Notes: a model not told the origin generated them from the sequence alone. DNA of 64,000 nt from Robiginitalea aurantiaca (GCF_030380815.1 NZ_JAUDUY010000003.1:434001-498000); one strand, 5' to 3'; positions 31,761 to 42,131 are shown, counted from the stretch's first letter. Numbers and translations: made by a program.

Positions 31761-33881
31761 ATGGCAGTTTTAGAAAATATACGAAAGCGGACGACCGTAC
31801 TGATCCTCATCATCGGGATGGCGCTTTTTGCATTTGTGATTTCCGGCATCTTCACCGGACCCGGATTAGGTGGTGCAAAGGTGGGCTCCTCAGTGGGGGA
31901 AGTCAATGGAGAAGCCATTTCGATTGACAACTTTCGACAAAAAATGGAATTCGCTTCCGGACAATTCGGGAACCAGGCCACTTCAACCCAGATTGTCAAC
32001 ACGGTATGGGACCGGGAGGTGCGAAGTACAATCCTCAATCAGCAATTCGAATCGCTTGGTCTGGATATCGAACAAGATCAGATCATGGAGCTGATTCGCA
32101 ATAACCCGAGTTTTACGCAGAACCCGCAGTTTCTCGATGAGAACGGCTTCTTCGATGAGACGGCTTTTCGGAATTTTATAGCAGATTTGCGCATCAACGC
32201 CCCACAGCAATACAACCTGTGGCTGGAGAACGAACGGGCACTCATTGAGTCTGCCAAGGAACAACGCTATTTCGATTTGGTTCGCGCCGGGGTAGGGGCA
32301 ACCCTGAAGGAAGGTGAGCTGGAATACCATCTGGCCAACGACCGGGTGGATATTCGCTATGTAAGGGTACCCTACAGCAGCATTCCAGATAGTACAATCA
32401 GTATTTCCAAAGAGGAAATTTCCAAATATATCAAGGAACACAAGGACGATTTTCAACAAGAGGCTGCCCGGGATATCCGGTATGTCTTTTTTGAAGAGCG
32501 TGCTTCTCAGGCCGATGAAGCGGCTATAGAAGCGGACATGCGAGAGCTTCTTGGCGATCGTATGGAGTACCTGGAAGAATACGATTCCACAGCGACCATT
32601 CCCGGTTTCAGGAATACCCCTGACGTTACGGCTTTTCTGGATCGGTATTCAGATACCAAGTACGACACCCTTTACAAGGCTGCAGCCGAATTGCCTGCTC
32701 AGTTTGCAGATACGCTGTTGAGTTTGAATGTAGGAGAGATCTACGGCCCCTACCGGGATGGAAATTTTTTCCGTATTACCCGGATGATGGATCGCAAACC
32801 AGCCGGATCGGTTAAGGCAAGTCATATCCTGATTACCTATCAGGGAGCGGAAAGAGCCAACCCGGAAATTACACGGACGCAGGAAGAGGCAGCCGAAAGG
32901 GCAGAAGAACTCCTCAAGGAAGCCCAGGCAGAGGGTGTTGTTTTCGCAGAACTGGCCAGGGATAATTCAGACGGACCTTCGGCGCCCCGGGGAGGTGATC
33001 TCGGCTATTTTGAAGAAGGCATCATGACCCCGAAATTCAACGACTTTGCCTTTCAAAGTGAGGTCGGGACGATAGGTCTGGTCGAGACGGAATTCGGCTA
33101 CCATATCGTCAGGGTAGATGACAAACGCGATTTGGTACGCATCGCGAATTTTTCAAGGGCAATTGAGCCTTCTGAAGAAACCATCAACGCGTTGTTTACG
33201 GAAGCGACTACTTTCGAAATGGCGGTTACCGATGACAAAAAGGGGTATGCCGAAAAAGCGGCGGCCCAGAATTATCAGGTCCGGCCTGTAAACAAACTCA
33301 ACGCCATGGATGAGAACCTTCCAGGGCTTGGCGCACAGCGCAGAATTGTGCAATGGGCATTTAACGAGACCACTGAAGTGGGCGATGTTCGCCGCTTCGA
33401 CCTGAATAACGGGTATGCGATAGCACAGTTAACGGCCACTCACGTGGAAGGGTTAATGCCTGTAGAGGATGCTTCGGTTCAGGTCTTGCCAATTCTGAGA
33501 AAAGAACGGAAGGCAGCGCAGATCAGGAGCCTGAGCGAGGGTAAAACGATCGATGAAATTGCAACTGCCAACGGCGTTTCTGTTGCCAGTGCCAGTGCCC
33601 TGAATGTAAAATCCCCAACGATTGCCGGTGCGGGTCGTGAGCCTATGGTTGTAGGTACGGCCGTTATCATGGACGCGGGGCAGACTTCGGGCCTTATCGA
33701 TGGTGAAAGTGGTGTCTTTAAACTCGAGGTTACCAATAAGGAAGCGGCTCCGGACATGGAGAATTATGCACCGTATGCGCTCAACCTTCAAAATAGCCTT
33801 AGCGGACGGGTGAACACAGAAGTGTATAACGCCCTGAAGGAACAGTCGGAAATTGTGGACAACCGGTCCGTGTTCTACTAG
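31761..33881 (+). CDS. ppiD: peptidyl-prolyl cis-trans isomerase, PpiD/SurA type
   Basis: About 706 residues from the preferred start (MAVLENIRKRTTVLILIIGM). An ATG 12 codons earlier would precede a less typical N-terminus. One membrane helix at residues 14-32 anchors the protein. The SurA-N-like chaperone segment (DNFRQKMEF, QLRSTILNQ-type helices) follows. A parvulin PPIase domain lies at about 350-455 (VKASHILITYQG, PSAPRGGDLGYFEEG, VETEFGYHIVRVDD). The protein assists folding of outer-membrane and secreted proteins in the periplasm. The insertion between the halves is long, as is usual for Bacteroidota. Confidence 0.92.
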   Translation: MAVLENIRKRTTVLILIIGMALFAFVISGIFTGPGLGGAKVGSSVGEVNGEAISIDNFRQKMEFASGQFGNQATSTQIVNTVWDREVRSTILNQQFESLGLDIEQDQIMELIRNNPSFTQNPQFLDENGFFDETAFRNFIADLRINAPQQYNLWLENERALIESAKEQRYFDLVRAGVGATLKEGELEYHLANDRVDIRYVRVPYSSIPDSTISISKEEISKYIKEHKDDFQQEAARDIRYVFFEERASQADEAAIEADMRELLGDRMEYLEEYDSTATIPGFRNTPDVTAFLDRYSDTKYDTLYKAAAELPAQFADTLLSLNVGEIYGPYRDGNFFRITRMMDRKPAGSVKASHILITYQGAERANPEITRTQEEAAERAEELLKEAQAEGVVFAELARDNSDGPSAPRGGDLGYFEEGIMTPKFNDFAFQSEVGTIGLVETEFGYHIVRVDDKRDLVRIANFSRAIEPSEETINALFTEATTFEMAVTDDKKGYAEKAAAQNYQVRPVNKLNAMDENLPGLGAQRRIVQWAFNETTEVGDVRRFDLNNGYAIAQLTATHVEGLMPVEDASVQVLPILRKERKAAQIRSLSEGKTIDEIATANGVSVASASALNVKSPTIAGAGREPMVVGTAVIMDAGQTSGLIDGESGVFKLEVTNKEAAPDMENYAPYALNLQNSLSGRVNTEVYNALKEQSEIVDNRSVFY

Positions 33882-33900
33882 ACTGTAAAAAAATTTATAA

Positions 33901-33936
33901 AAAACCCGCCGGAGTGCATTTCCAGCGGGTTTTTTT
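33901..33936. terminator. bidirectional terminator between ppiD and the GHMP kinase gene
   Basis: The stem AAAACCCGC / GCGGGTTTTT with a 15-base loop, flanked by A and T runs on both sides, stands between two convergent genes and can end transcripts from both directions. Confidence 0.75.
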
Positions 33937-33957
33937 ATGCCTGGATTTTCCGGAGGA

Positions 33958-34878
33958 TTATAGGATAAATTCCGAGTAAGGGCGGATTACAGCGTATCCC
34001 TTTTCCCTGAAGTATTCCTGGTCTTGAGGAGTGCCTGTAGCCAATATAAAATCCCCGCCCCAGGCTCCCAGGCTTTTAATGCTGCCGGGATACTCCCGAA
34101 ACCACTTTCTCTTTACCGTTTCCATACCCAGGATTTCTGCGATAAGGGTCTCGTGGGCCTCGATGATTTCCCGAAAAGCATCGAGACTACCGGCTTCGGG
34201 AATCGCCCTGCTCAGAGACGACACGTCCCTGAGCAGGTGTTCAGGCGGAGCGCCCCGATCCCTGAAACGGGCTATGCCTTCCCGACTGTCCTGCTTTTGA
34301 TTCAGGTACACAAAAAATAATTGGTCGGCATAGGTTGGATAAAAGGGTGCCGGAGTGATTTCAGGTCCTTTTTGCGGGTTAAGTGTATAAAACAGGGGTC
34401 CTTCACTCCGGGCGGAGGCGATATCGTAACCACTGCCTCCCATGGTGCTGGCCAGAAGTGCATAGGGATTGACTTCCGCCCAAAGTCCCAGATTCGAAAT
34501 AAGTGTGGATGAAGATCCAAGGCCCCATTCCCTCGGAAATTCAAGCAGGGTTTCCACCCGGGCACCCTGAAGTTTTTCCCTGAACCCCGGATTCAATTTC
34601 AAGGCAGCAGTTAGGATAAAAAGGAGCCTTCCCCTGATGTCGGACGGAAGGCCTTCCGGATTACCCGGGTTGTGGAATGCTTCCTTTTCGAAATGGGTTT
34701 CGAACCACACGGATCCGTCCGGATTTTTACTGATCCACCTTAGGCCTGAATCTGCTGAGGAAGATACGCTGAGCCATTGACCAGGGCGCGTAGGCAACGC
34801 AAGTGCGGTGGCACCGTCAAGGACGAGGTATTCCCCGGATAGCAGGAGTTTTCCATGGCTGTAGTACGACTCGGTCAT
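33958..34878 (-). CDS. GYDIA-family GHMP kinase
   Basis: A 306-residue GHMP kinase. The ATP-binding loop is EWGLGSSSTLISNLGLW (around residue 114). The motif GGSGYDIASARSEGPLFY (around residue 148) gives this Bacteroidota subgroup its name. The N-terminus KLLLSGEYLVLDGATALALP is typical of mevalonate-pathway kinases. It is therefore likely to act on a mevalonate or phosphomevalonate intermediate in isoprenoid synthesis, supported by its overlap of four bases with the HMG-CoA reductase gene upstream. Which of the kinase steps it does is not readable from the sequence. Confidence 0.9.
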   Translation of the reverse strand: MTESYYSHGKLLLSGEYLVLDGATALALPTRPGQWLSVSSSADSGLRWISKNPDGSVWFETHFEKEAFHNPGNPEGLPSDIRGRLLFILTAALKLNPGFREKLQGARVETLLEFPREWGLGSSSTLISNLGLWAEVNPYALLASTMGGSGYDIASARSEGPLFYTLNPQKGPEITPAPFYPTYADQLFFVYLNQKQDSREGIARFRDRGAPPEHLLRDVSSLSRAIPEAGSLDAFREIIEAHETLIAEILGMETVKRKWFREYPGSIKSLGAWGGDFILATGTPQDQEYFREKGYAVIRPYSEFIL

Positions 34879-36200
34879 TTTTGGGCCCTGTGGTCTTCCA
34901 GTGCTTTTACCACGGCGTTATGGGTCACTGTATTTGTTTTGAAATGTTCGATGAGGTTCTCCTTCTCTTTCTGGGTTGCTGAGAGTTGATTCAGAATGTT
35001 GAGCAGGTGCATTTTCATATGGCCCTTCTGGATGCCTACCGTGACCAAAGACCGAAGGGCGGCAAAGTTCTGGGCCAGCCCCGCTACGGCAACGATTTGC
35101 ATGAGTTCCCCGGCGCTGGGCTTTTGAAGTATCTCATGTGCCAGGCCGACCAGGGGATGCAGGCCGGTAAGCCCTCCAACGGTGCCCAATGCGAGGGGGA
35201 TGTCCATCCAGAAACGGAATCTGCCATCCCGGACCTCGGCCTGGCTCAGGCTGCGATACCGGCCTGACCGCGCAGCGTAGGCGTGCACACCGGCCTCCAC
35301 GGCCCTGAAATCGTTTCCGGTAGCCAGGACTACTGCATCCACGCCGTTCATAATTCCCTTGTTGTGGGTCACTGCGCGGTGGGGTTCACAATCTGCAATG
35401 GCCACTGCCTGAACCATCCTTCGGGCAAAATCCGCCCCGGAAATTCCCGATTCTTCCCCGAGTTCCGCTACCGGGCACGATACTTCGGCCCGAACCAGGC
35501 AGTCGGGCACATAATTTGACAGAATACTCATCAGGACTTCCAGGGGAGGGTCCATGGATGAGAATTTCGGATAAATGGCCGCCTCCCGAAGTAAGGTGGA
35601 AGCGAACTGCTCGAGGCAGGAGTTGATAAAATTCGCCCCCATGGCATCAAGGGTCTCAAAGGTGCAGTGCAACTGGTAGTACCCTTTTATATCAGAAGTC
35701 TTATCCCGGAGCTCAATCCTTGTGATCCCACCACCGCGTTTTTCCATGTTCCGGGTAAGCGCCTGTGCGTCGCTTCGCAGGATAGGGCGGATCTCCTCGA
35801 TAAATTCACTGAGCTCTCGGGGATCTCCGAAAAACAGGAAGTGTACCTGTCCAATTTTTTCAGTACCGAGTACCTGAGCGTGGAATCCGCCCCGCTCCAG
35901 CCAGAATTTGGCGGCTTTACTCGCGGCGGCCACAACGGAACTCTCCTCGATGGCCATAGGTATGGCGTATAGATTTCCGTTGATCAGGAAATTAGGGGCC
36001 ACCCCAAGAGGGAGATAGAAATTTGTAAGGGTGTTTTCGATGAATTCGTCGTGCAACTGCTGCAGCTGTGCATCGCTGCTCCAATACTGTTTTAACAACG
36101 AAATGGTCTGTTCCGGCTGGGGGGTATATTGCTCGGCAAGCCATTTAATTTTTTCCTCCTTAGAGCGTTTGGAAAACCCTTCAACAGGCTGGTTCATCAA
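34875..36200 (-). CDS. mvaA: class II hydroxymethylglutaryl-CoA reductase
   Basis: A 441-residue class II (degradative-type fold) HMG-CoA reductase. The catalytic Glu is in PMAIEESSVVAAASKAAKFW (Glu85). The active-site Lys is in THNKGIMNGVDAVVLATGND with its neighbouring Asp, and the C-terminal His is in IQKGHMKMH. Class II enzymes of this type serve mevalonate synthesis in several bacteria, and in Flavobacteriaceae the pathway feeds isoprenoids. Its 3' end overlaps the GHMP kinase by four bases, so they form an operon. An upstream ATG (MM) is one codon apart; either may be used. Confidence 0.95.
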   Translation of the reverse strand: MMNQPVEGFSKRSKEEKIKWLAEQYTPQPEQTISLLKQYWSSDAQLQQLHDEFIENTLTNFYLPLGVAPNFLINGNLYAIPMAIEESSVVAAASKAAKFWLERGGFHAQVLGTEKIGQVHFLFFGDPRELSEFIEEIRPILRSDAQALTRNMEKRGGGITRIELRDKTSDIKGYYQLHCTFETLDAMGANFINSCLEQFASTLLREAAIYPKFSSMDPPLEVLMSILSNYVPDCLVRAEVSCPVAELGEESGISGADFARRMVQAVAIADCEPHRAVTHNKGIMNGVDAVVLATGNDFRAVEAGVHAYAARSGRYRSLSQAEVRDGRFRFWMDIPLALGTVGGLTGLHPLVGLAHEILQKPSAGELMQIVAVAGLAQNFAALRSLVTVGIQKGHMKMHLLNILNQLSATQKEKENLIEHFKTNTVTHNAVVKALEDHRAQK

Positions 36201-36352
36201 TACGTTTTTAGAAGGTCAAATATAGGGATTAAGGGGTAATTCCTCAGAAACCTCAAAAGGGCTTCTGCCGGGGAATAAAAAGCCGCAACTATAGTAGTTT
36301 TTGATAAAATATTCATAAACTTGGGAGTTTTAACCCCTTTTTTTAACGATTT

Positions 36353-38518
36353 ATGAAAAAACACTACGGGATCTTAATACTCTTAGTGGTATTCGGACAG
36401 GTGCTCGTTGGCCAGCAGAAGAAAATTACCCTCGAGGATATCTGGGGAGGTGCGTTTTCAACTGAGCGTATGGAAGTACTTCGATCCATGAATGACGGAC
36501 AGCATTATCTCGTCCTCAATGCGGACCGGCAGCAGAACATCAGCAGTATTGATAAGTTTGAATACCGTACCCAGGAAAAGGTTGGGACGCTGGTCCGGAC
36601 CGATGCTGGAAAAAACATACCCTTTTTCACCTCCTACACGTTTAGCAAAGACGAATCCAAGGTGCTGCTGGCTACTGAGGTGGAGCCGATTTACAGAAGG
36701 TCCCGACTGGGGATCTATTATATCTACGACCTTAGCAGTGGGGCCATTCTCAAGGTCTCCGACCAGAAAATACAGGAACCCACACTTTCCCCCGGGGGAG
36801 ATCAGGTAGCCTACGTGATGGAAAACAACCTGTATATGCTCAATCTGGCGTCCGGAGAGCGCAAACAACTTACTATGGACGGAAGCCAGAACGACATTAT
36901 AAACGGGGTCACCGACTGGGTATACGAAGAGGAATTCTCTTTTGTACGCGCCTTCGACTGGAATTCAGACGGGGACAAGATTGCCTTTTTGCGTTTTGAT
37001 GAGCGCGAGGTCCCGGAATTCTCCATGGATGTATACGGGCAGGACCTCTATCCCGCCCCTCATGTATTTAAGTATCCAAAGGCGGGGGAAGCCAATGCAA
37101 AGGTCAGCCTGCATATTTACGATGCTAAAACCGGGAGTACGCGTGAGGTAGCCCTGGGTAATCCCCACTACATTCCGCGCATCCAATGGATGAACCATCC
37201 GGACCATCTTAGTGTACAAACCCTGAACCGGCATCAGGATAGATTGGTTTTGCATAAGGTAAATACCCTATCCCTCGAGGTTACTACCTTACTCGAAGAA
37301 ACCGATGCGGCCTACGTAGACGTAACGGATAATTTGACCTTCCTCCCGGATGATCGCTTTATATGGACTAGTGAGCGGGATGGGTTCAATCATATCTACT
37401 TATACGATTCGGCCCGTGGGAAGCAGCAGCAACTCACCTCCGGACCCTGGGAAGTAACTTCTTACTATGGGTACGACGCCCGCAAAGGGCGGATTTTTTA
37501 CCAGTCTTCGGAGCAGGGTTCCATCAACCGGGACATTTACAGCATTTCCGACAAAGGAAGTTCAAAGCGCCGGCTGAGCTCAGGAACCGGAACGAATCAG
37601 GCGGCTTTCAGCGCCGATTTCAGTTACTTCATCAATACCTTCAGCAACGTGGATACCCCTCCGGTTTACACCCTGCATAAGGCATCGGATGGAAAACTGG
37701 TGAAAGAACTCAAAAACAATCAGGTACTGCTCGAGCGCGTAAAAGGGTACGAAATGGCTCCGAAGGAATTCAGTACGCTTTCCGTAAATGGGAATGATCT
37801 GAACATGTGGATGATCAAACCTGCAGATTTTGATCCTTCCAAAAAATACCCCCTTTTGATGTTTCAGTACAGCGGCCCGGGCTCCCAGCAAGTGGCTAAC
37901 AGATGGTTTGGCGCTAACGACTATTGGCACCAGATGCTGGCTTCAGAAGGCTACATTATCGCATGCGTGGATGGCCGCGGCACCGGACTTAAAGGAAGGG
38001 ATTTTAAAAAGGTAACCCAACTGGAGTTGGGCAAATTTGAAGTGGAAGATCAGATTGCTGCCGCCCGGCAACTCAGTACCCGGCCATATATCGATGAATC
38101 GCGCACCGGAATTTGGGGCTGGAGTTATGGGGGCTTCATGTCCTCCAATTGCATCCTTAAGGGAAACGAGGTTTTCGAAATGGCGATTGCTGTGGCCCCG
38201 GTAACGAGCTGGAGGTTTTATGACACGATTTACACAGAACGCTATATGCATACCCCTCAGGAAAATGCAAGCGGATACGACGAAAATTCACCGCTGAACT
38301 TCGCAGACCAGTTAAAGGGAAAGTTCCTGCTGGTTCACGGTTCCGCCGATGACAATGTACACGTGCAGAATACCATGCGGATGATTGAGGCTCTGGTGCA
38401 GGCGAACAAGCCCTTTGAATGGGCAGTTTACCCGGATCGAAATCACGGCATTTACGGTGGAAATACCAGGCTCCACCTGTATAATAAAATGACCCAATTT
38501 GTACTGGATAATCTGTAA
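36353..38518 (+). CDS. dipeptidyl-peptidase IV-type S9 peptidase
   Basis: A 721-residue exported peptidase (signal MKKHYGILILLVVFGQVLVG). The N-terminal ~470 residues are the DPP-IV beta-propeller (VTDWVYEEEF supplies the conserved Glu pair that binds the substrate amino terminus). The C-terminal alpha/beta hydrolase has Ser591 in GWSYGG, Asp667 in ADDNVH and His698 in DRNHGIYGG. The enzyme removes Xaa-Pro dipeptides in the periplasm. The peptide transporter gene starts 15 bases after its stop, which suggests a peptide-utilisation operon. Confidence 0.95.
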   Translation: MKKHYGILILLVVFGQVLVGQQKKITLEDIWGGAFSTERMEVLRSMNDGQHYLVLNADRQQNISSIDKFEYRTQEKVGTLVRTDAGKNIPFFTSYTFSKDESKVLLATEVEPIYRRSRLGIYYIYDLSSGAILKVSDQKIQEPTLSPGGDQVAYVMENNLYMLNLASGERKQLTMDGSQNDIINGVTDWVYEEEFSFVRAFDWNSDGDKIAFLRFDEREVPEFSMDVYGQDLYPAPHVFKYPKAGEANAKVSLHIYDAKTGSTREVALGNPHYIPRIQWMNHPDHLSVQTLNRHQDRLVLHKVNTLSLEVTTLLEETDAAYVDVTDNLTFLPDDRFIWTSERDGFNHIYLYDSARGKQQQLTSGPWEVTSYYGYDARKGRIFYQSSEQGSINRDIYSISDKGSSKRRLSSGTGTNQAAFSADFSYFINTFSNVDTPPVYTLHKASDGKLVKELKNNQVLLERVKGYEMAPKEFSTLSVNGNDLNMWMIKPADFDPSKKYPLLMFQYSGPGSQQVANRWFGANDYWHQMLASEGYIIACVDGRGTGLKGRDFKKVTQLELGKFEVEDQIAAARQLSTRPYIDESRTGIWGWSYGGFMSSNCILKGNEVFEMAIAVAPVTSWRFYDTIYTERYMHTPQENASGYDENSPLNFADQLKGKFLLVHGSADDNVHVQNTMRMIEALVQANKPFEWAVYPDRNHGIYGGNTRLHLYNKMTQFVLDNL

Positions 38519-38533
38519 AAACCAACTAAACCG

Positions 38534-40066
38534 ATGAATACAAATACTGATGTAGTAGAAGAGAATCAGCTATTCGGACACCCAAAAGGGTTGTTCTATC
38601 TGTTTTTTGCTGAACTCTGGGAGCGTTTTAGTTTCTACGGAATGCGGGCCCTGCTTACCCTTTACATGGTCAACGTTATATTCGAAGCACTGGCCGAGCG
38701 GGATTATGCGGCGGCTGCAGTGTACTCGAGTTACGGATCACTGGTTTATGCCTCAACAGTTGTAGGTGGAAAAATATCAGATACGATCCTGGGGATGCGA
38801 AGGTCCATCCTTCTGGGAGGGCTGCTAATGGCCCTTGGACACTTTGTACTGGCCATTGAAAACAATACGGCTTTCTATCTGGCCCTGGCCCTAATCGTGG
38901 TGGGTAATGGATTTTTCAAACCGAATATTTCCACCTTCGTCGGTTCCCTCTACAAGGATGGCGACCCCCGAAAGGATTCGGGTTTTGTTATTTTTTACAT
39001 GGGTATCAATATCGGAGCCTTTGTGTCTCCATTATTATGTGGCTGGCTTGGACGCGAATACGGCTGGCACTATGGTTTCGGGCTTGCTGGAATCGGAATG
39101 CTTGCAGGTCTGCTCTTTTTCTGGAGTGGCATCCGGAAAAATGTATTTGGTGACCGCGGGATGGCTCCAAGTGAAGCCGTACTGGCCAAACAATTGATTG
39201 GTGTACCTCAGCGAATCATGGTCCCGGTACTGGCATTTCTGTTCGTGCCCCTGATCGCGTTACTTTTATCTTCCTATCAGCCCCTGAGTGCAGAGGGCGG
39301 ATTTTTTGACGATCAGAATATTGTAAACATTATTTTTAAGCTGATTGGAATAACCGTACTTGGCTACCTGGGGTATATTATTTTTAAGGCCACGGCAGAT
39401 GAGCGTAAAAAACTGATCATGGCTGTGCTGATCACCCTGTTTATGACCATTTTCTGGGGCTTCCATGAATTATCAGGAAGTGTGATTACCCTGTTTGCAG
39501 ATCGGAATGTTAACCTGGAGTGGATCGATGCGGCCCAGTCCAACGCCATTAATCCGGTTTTCATCATCTTACTATCCATTCCGGTATCTTTATTGTTTAC
39601 CTGGCTTTCCAAGCACAATCTGAACCCAAGAACCCCATATAAATTTGGTCTGGGACTCGCTTTCGCGGGCATAAGTTTTTATGTCCTGGCCCTGAGCGGA
39701 GGTAGTGCTGATGAGAACGGGATGGTGCCTTTTTCCTATCTCCTGATCATGTATTTCCTACTCTCGGTTGGGGAACTTTTTATGTCACCCGTGGGGCTAT
39801 CCAAAATCACAGACCTTTCTCCAAAACGCATCGTCGCTTTTATGATGGGGGTCTGGTTCCTGTCCTCTGCCTTTGCTTTTCAGATTGTAGGTTTTATAGG
39901 GAAACAGCTTGCTATCGAAAGTGACAACGCCGATGTTAGCGGTTTTGAAACCCTGGATGTTTATACGGGGGGCTTTGAATTGATAGCCCAGTATGCCCTC
40001 GGGGCAGGAATTGTCGTACTGATTGCGGCTCCGCTAATGAAGCGTCTTATGGGCAATGTCCATTAG
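38534..40066 (+). CDS. proton-dependent oligopeptide transporter (POT/PTR family)
   Basis: A 510-residue inner-membrane transporter with about 14 helices. The family signature ELWERFSFYGMRALLTLYM (around residue 28) holds the proton-coupling ExxERFxYYG-type motif. GNGFFKPNISTFVGSLY and FVIFYMGINIGAF follow in helices 4-5. The C-terminal half has the second signature region (GELFMSPVGLSKITDLSP). It imports di- and tripeptides, consistent with the DPP-IV gene just upstream. It converges on comEC; the two stop codons share the four bases TTAG. Confidence 0.95.
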   Translation: MNTNTDVVEENQLFGHPKGLFYLFFAELWERFSFYGMRALLTLYMVNVIFEALAERDYAAAAVYSSYGSLVYASTVVGGKISDTILGMRRSILLGGLLMALGHFVLAIENNTAFYLALALIVVGNGFFKPNISTFVGSLYKDGDPRKDSGFVIFYMGINIGAFVSPLLCGWLGREYGWHYGFGLAGIGMLAGLLFFWSGIRKNVFGDRGMAPSEAVLAKQLIGVPQRIMVPVLAFLFVPLIALLLSSYQPLSAEGGFFDDQNIVNIIFKLIGITVLGYLGYIIFKATADERKKLIMAVLITLFMTIFWGFHELSGSVITLFADRNVNLEWIDAAQSNAINPVFIILLSIPVSLLFTWLSKHNLNPRTPYKFGLGLAFAGISFYVLALSGGSADENGMVPFSYLLIMYFLLSVGELFMSPVGLSKITDLSPKRIVAFMMGVWFLSSAFAFQIVGFIGKQLAIESDNADVSGFETLDVYTGGFELIAQYALGAGIVVLIAAPLMKRLMGNVH

Positions 40067-42129
40067 TATTTGGGAAGGTTCTGCTCAGGTGGTTGCCTTC
40101 CCTGTATTTGCTTTTGCTGCCGTTTTAGCATGAAAGCTCCGTCTTTTGCCGTAGCGTGAAAGGGGATTCCTGTTTGTTTACAACTCCTTTCCCATCGGGC
40201 CAGGTCGCTCGTATAATTACTGCCGTCCGCAATAACTAATGCAGGTTTTAAGGCATCCAGTACCCGGCCGAAATGTACGCGGGGAGATCCGCTTAACAGC
40301 AATAAGTCTGCACGCGGTTCTTCAGGTGAATAAAGCCCGCTACTATCCAGGACCCTCAGGCGTAATCCATCGAGGCTATACCCATTTCTAAGGGAAAAAA
40401 AGGATGTAGTATCCAGATTCCAATGCCGCTGTGCATCTCTGATAGCATAGGCTCCGGCAAGGGAATCTTCGCTGAAGACTTTTAAGTGGGGACCTTCCCG
40501 TTTCCAGATCATGGTATGCCCTACCTGGTGTGGAATAACCCAGGTCTGATTGCGGTATTTGAGCACTTCCAGAGAGATCCCGGTCACCTGGTAAAGCAAA
40601 AGCAGTATTGCAACCCCGGTAAGTGCCCTTTTGAGGCCTGCCCTCAAATAGATTCCGAGAAGGAGTACAGCCAATCCACACAGGATAAATTCCCCTGTGG
40701 TGAATGTAATGCCCTCTATAAAAAACACCTCTTTGGCCGAAGCCCATTGTGTGTAGTGGTTCATCGCCCAAAGAAAGTGATCCAGTACCGTGGGCAGTAG
40801 AGACGGGAGCACATGGAAAACTTCGAGTGTCAGACAGATCAATCCCGTAACTAAAACAGCTCCGATTCCCGGAAGCAGGACGAGGTTTGACAAAAGAAAA
40901 AGCCCCGGAAATTGATGGAAATAATACAGGGTAAACGGCAGGGTACCCAGCTGGGCTGCCAGACTTACGGCCAACAGTTTTCCGGGATAATTCCATGGCC
41001 GTTTTTTGAAAGGCCAATACGAAAAGAGGACTGGAAAAAATACCACAATGGAGGCCACCGCGGCAAAACTCAGCTGAAAGCCAACCTGGAACAACCAGTT
41101 TGGATTGATTACCACCAGCATAAACATCCAGGAGAGTCCTAAAAAATGAAGGGTTTGTCCCGGGCGTTGCAAGTATAGTGCAAGGGCTACAAAGCTATAA
41201 AGCACTACTGCCCGGACCACTGAAGGGCTGAAGCCGGCTATCAGGGCGTAGGCCCACAGTATGGATAAGCCCAGGAAAACCTGTATCATTTTCCCGTAAG
41301 GAAGTCTTTTCAAAGGGGCCAGGAAGGTAAAGAGAAAGGCAGCCAGGATACCGACATGAAGGCCGGAAATAGCGAGCAGGTGCAATACCCCAGCCTTTTT
41401 GTATGCGGTATGCAGGTGGGGGCTTATCTCGGAGCGCTCACCCAGGAGCAAGGCCTGGGCGATTCGAACCTCATTACTCCCAAGTCCCATATTCCTTAGG
41501 GCCAGCAGTAGTTTTGAGCGAAAGGCGGTCAAAGGAGAAACTCCGCTGCTCAGGTCTGTGCCGGAGTGGAAGAATGCATCCTCTGTAAGTCTTAAACGAC
41601 TGTGAATTCCCTGGGATTTCAGATAGGCCGCATAGTCAAAAGCCCCTGGGTTCAGGGGTTGCGCAAGGTCCCCGGGTAATACAGGGGTATGGATCTGTTG
41701 CCCGGGAGACAGGGCTGTCGCCAAGCTGTCTGCTTGGATTTCCAGGAGGATTTTTCCTTTGGTTTTAGAGTTGTCTACAAACTGGGCTTCGGCCGTATAC
41801 CTTTGGGCAAACCGTCCTGGTTTAAGGGTTTCGAGAATCCTGACCTGAAGTGCTTTTACTTCCGGGCGCACGTGATTCAGATAGTGGTCAGGCTGGTTTT
41901 CGGGCAAAGCTATTGCCATGCTCAAGAGACCTATTCCCATGCATGACAGACCGGAAAGGATCCAGAACCCTTTTCTGAGTACGCCCCTGAGGGTAAGAAA
42001 TAATAAGAGTAAGGATGCTGCAGCCAGGACAGAAGATAAAATCAGGCCCGGACGCAGCTCTACAGCTGTTACCACACCAGCGGCAAGCATTCCGGCCAGA
42101 TAAAGAGAGGCAGCAGTATGGGTGGACAT
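40063..42129 (-). CDS. comEC: ComEC/Rec2-like DNA uptake channel
   Basis: About 688 residues. The start is set at MSTHTAASLY, two bases after the upstream stop; an ATG 14 codons earlier would overlap the NlpC gene. The N-terminal DUF4131 region (LQVRILETLKPGRFAQRYTA) precedes the competence transmembrane domain with LHLLAISGLHVGILAAFLF and GFSPSVVRAVVLYSFVALAL. The C-terminal part is a short soluble domain without the metallo-beta-lactamase HxHxDH motif. In transformable bacteria the protein lets single-stranded DNA pass the inner membrane; natural competence of this organism is not shown by the gene alone. Confidence 0.88.
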   Translation of the reverse strand: MSTHTAASLYLAGMLAAGVVTAVELRPGLILSSVLAAASLLLLFLTLRGVLRKGFWILSGLSCMGIGLLSMAIALPENQPDHYLNHVRPEVKALQVRILETLKPGRFAQRYTAEAQFVDNSKTKGKILLEIQADSLATALSPGQQIHTPVLPGDLAQPLNPGAFDYAAYLKSQGIHSRLRLTEDAFFHSGTDLSSGVSPLTAFRSKLLLALRNMGLGSNEVRIAQALLLGERSEISPHLHTAYKKAGVLHLLAISGLHVGILAAFLFTFLAPLKRLPYGKMIQVFLGLSILWAYALIAGFSPSVVRAVVLYSFVALALYLQRPGQTLHFLGLSWMFMLVVINPNWLFQVGFQLSFAAVASIVVFFPVLFSYWPFKKRPWNYPGKLLAVSLAAQLGTLPFTLYYFHQFPGLFLLSNLVLLPGIGAVLVTGLICLTLEVFHVLPSLLPTVLDHFLWAMNHYTQWASAKEVFFIEGITFTTGEFILCGLAVLLLGIYLRAGLKRALTGVAILLLLYQVTGISLEVLKYRNQTWVIPHQVGHTMIWKREGPHLKVFSEDSLAGAYAIRDAQRHWNLDTTSFFSLRNGYSLDGLRLRVLDSSGLYSPEEPRADLLLLSGSPRVHFGRVLDALKPALVIADGSNYTSDLARWERSCKQTGIPFHATAKDGAFMLKRQQKQIQGRQPPEQNLPKY

Positions 42130-42131
42130 CG

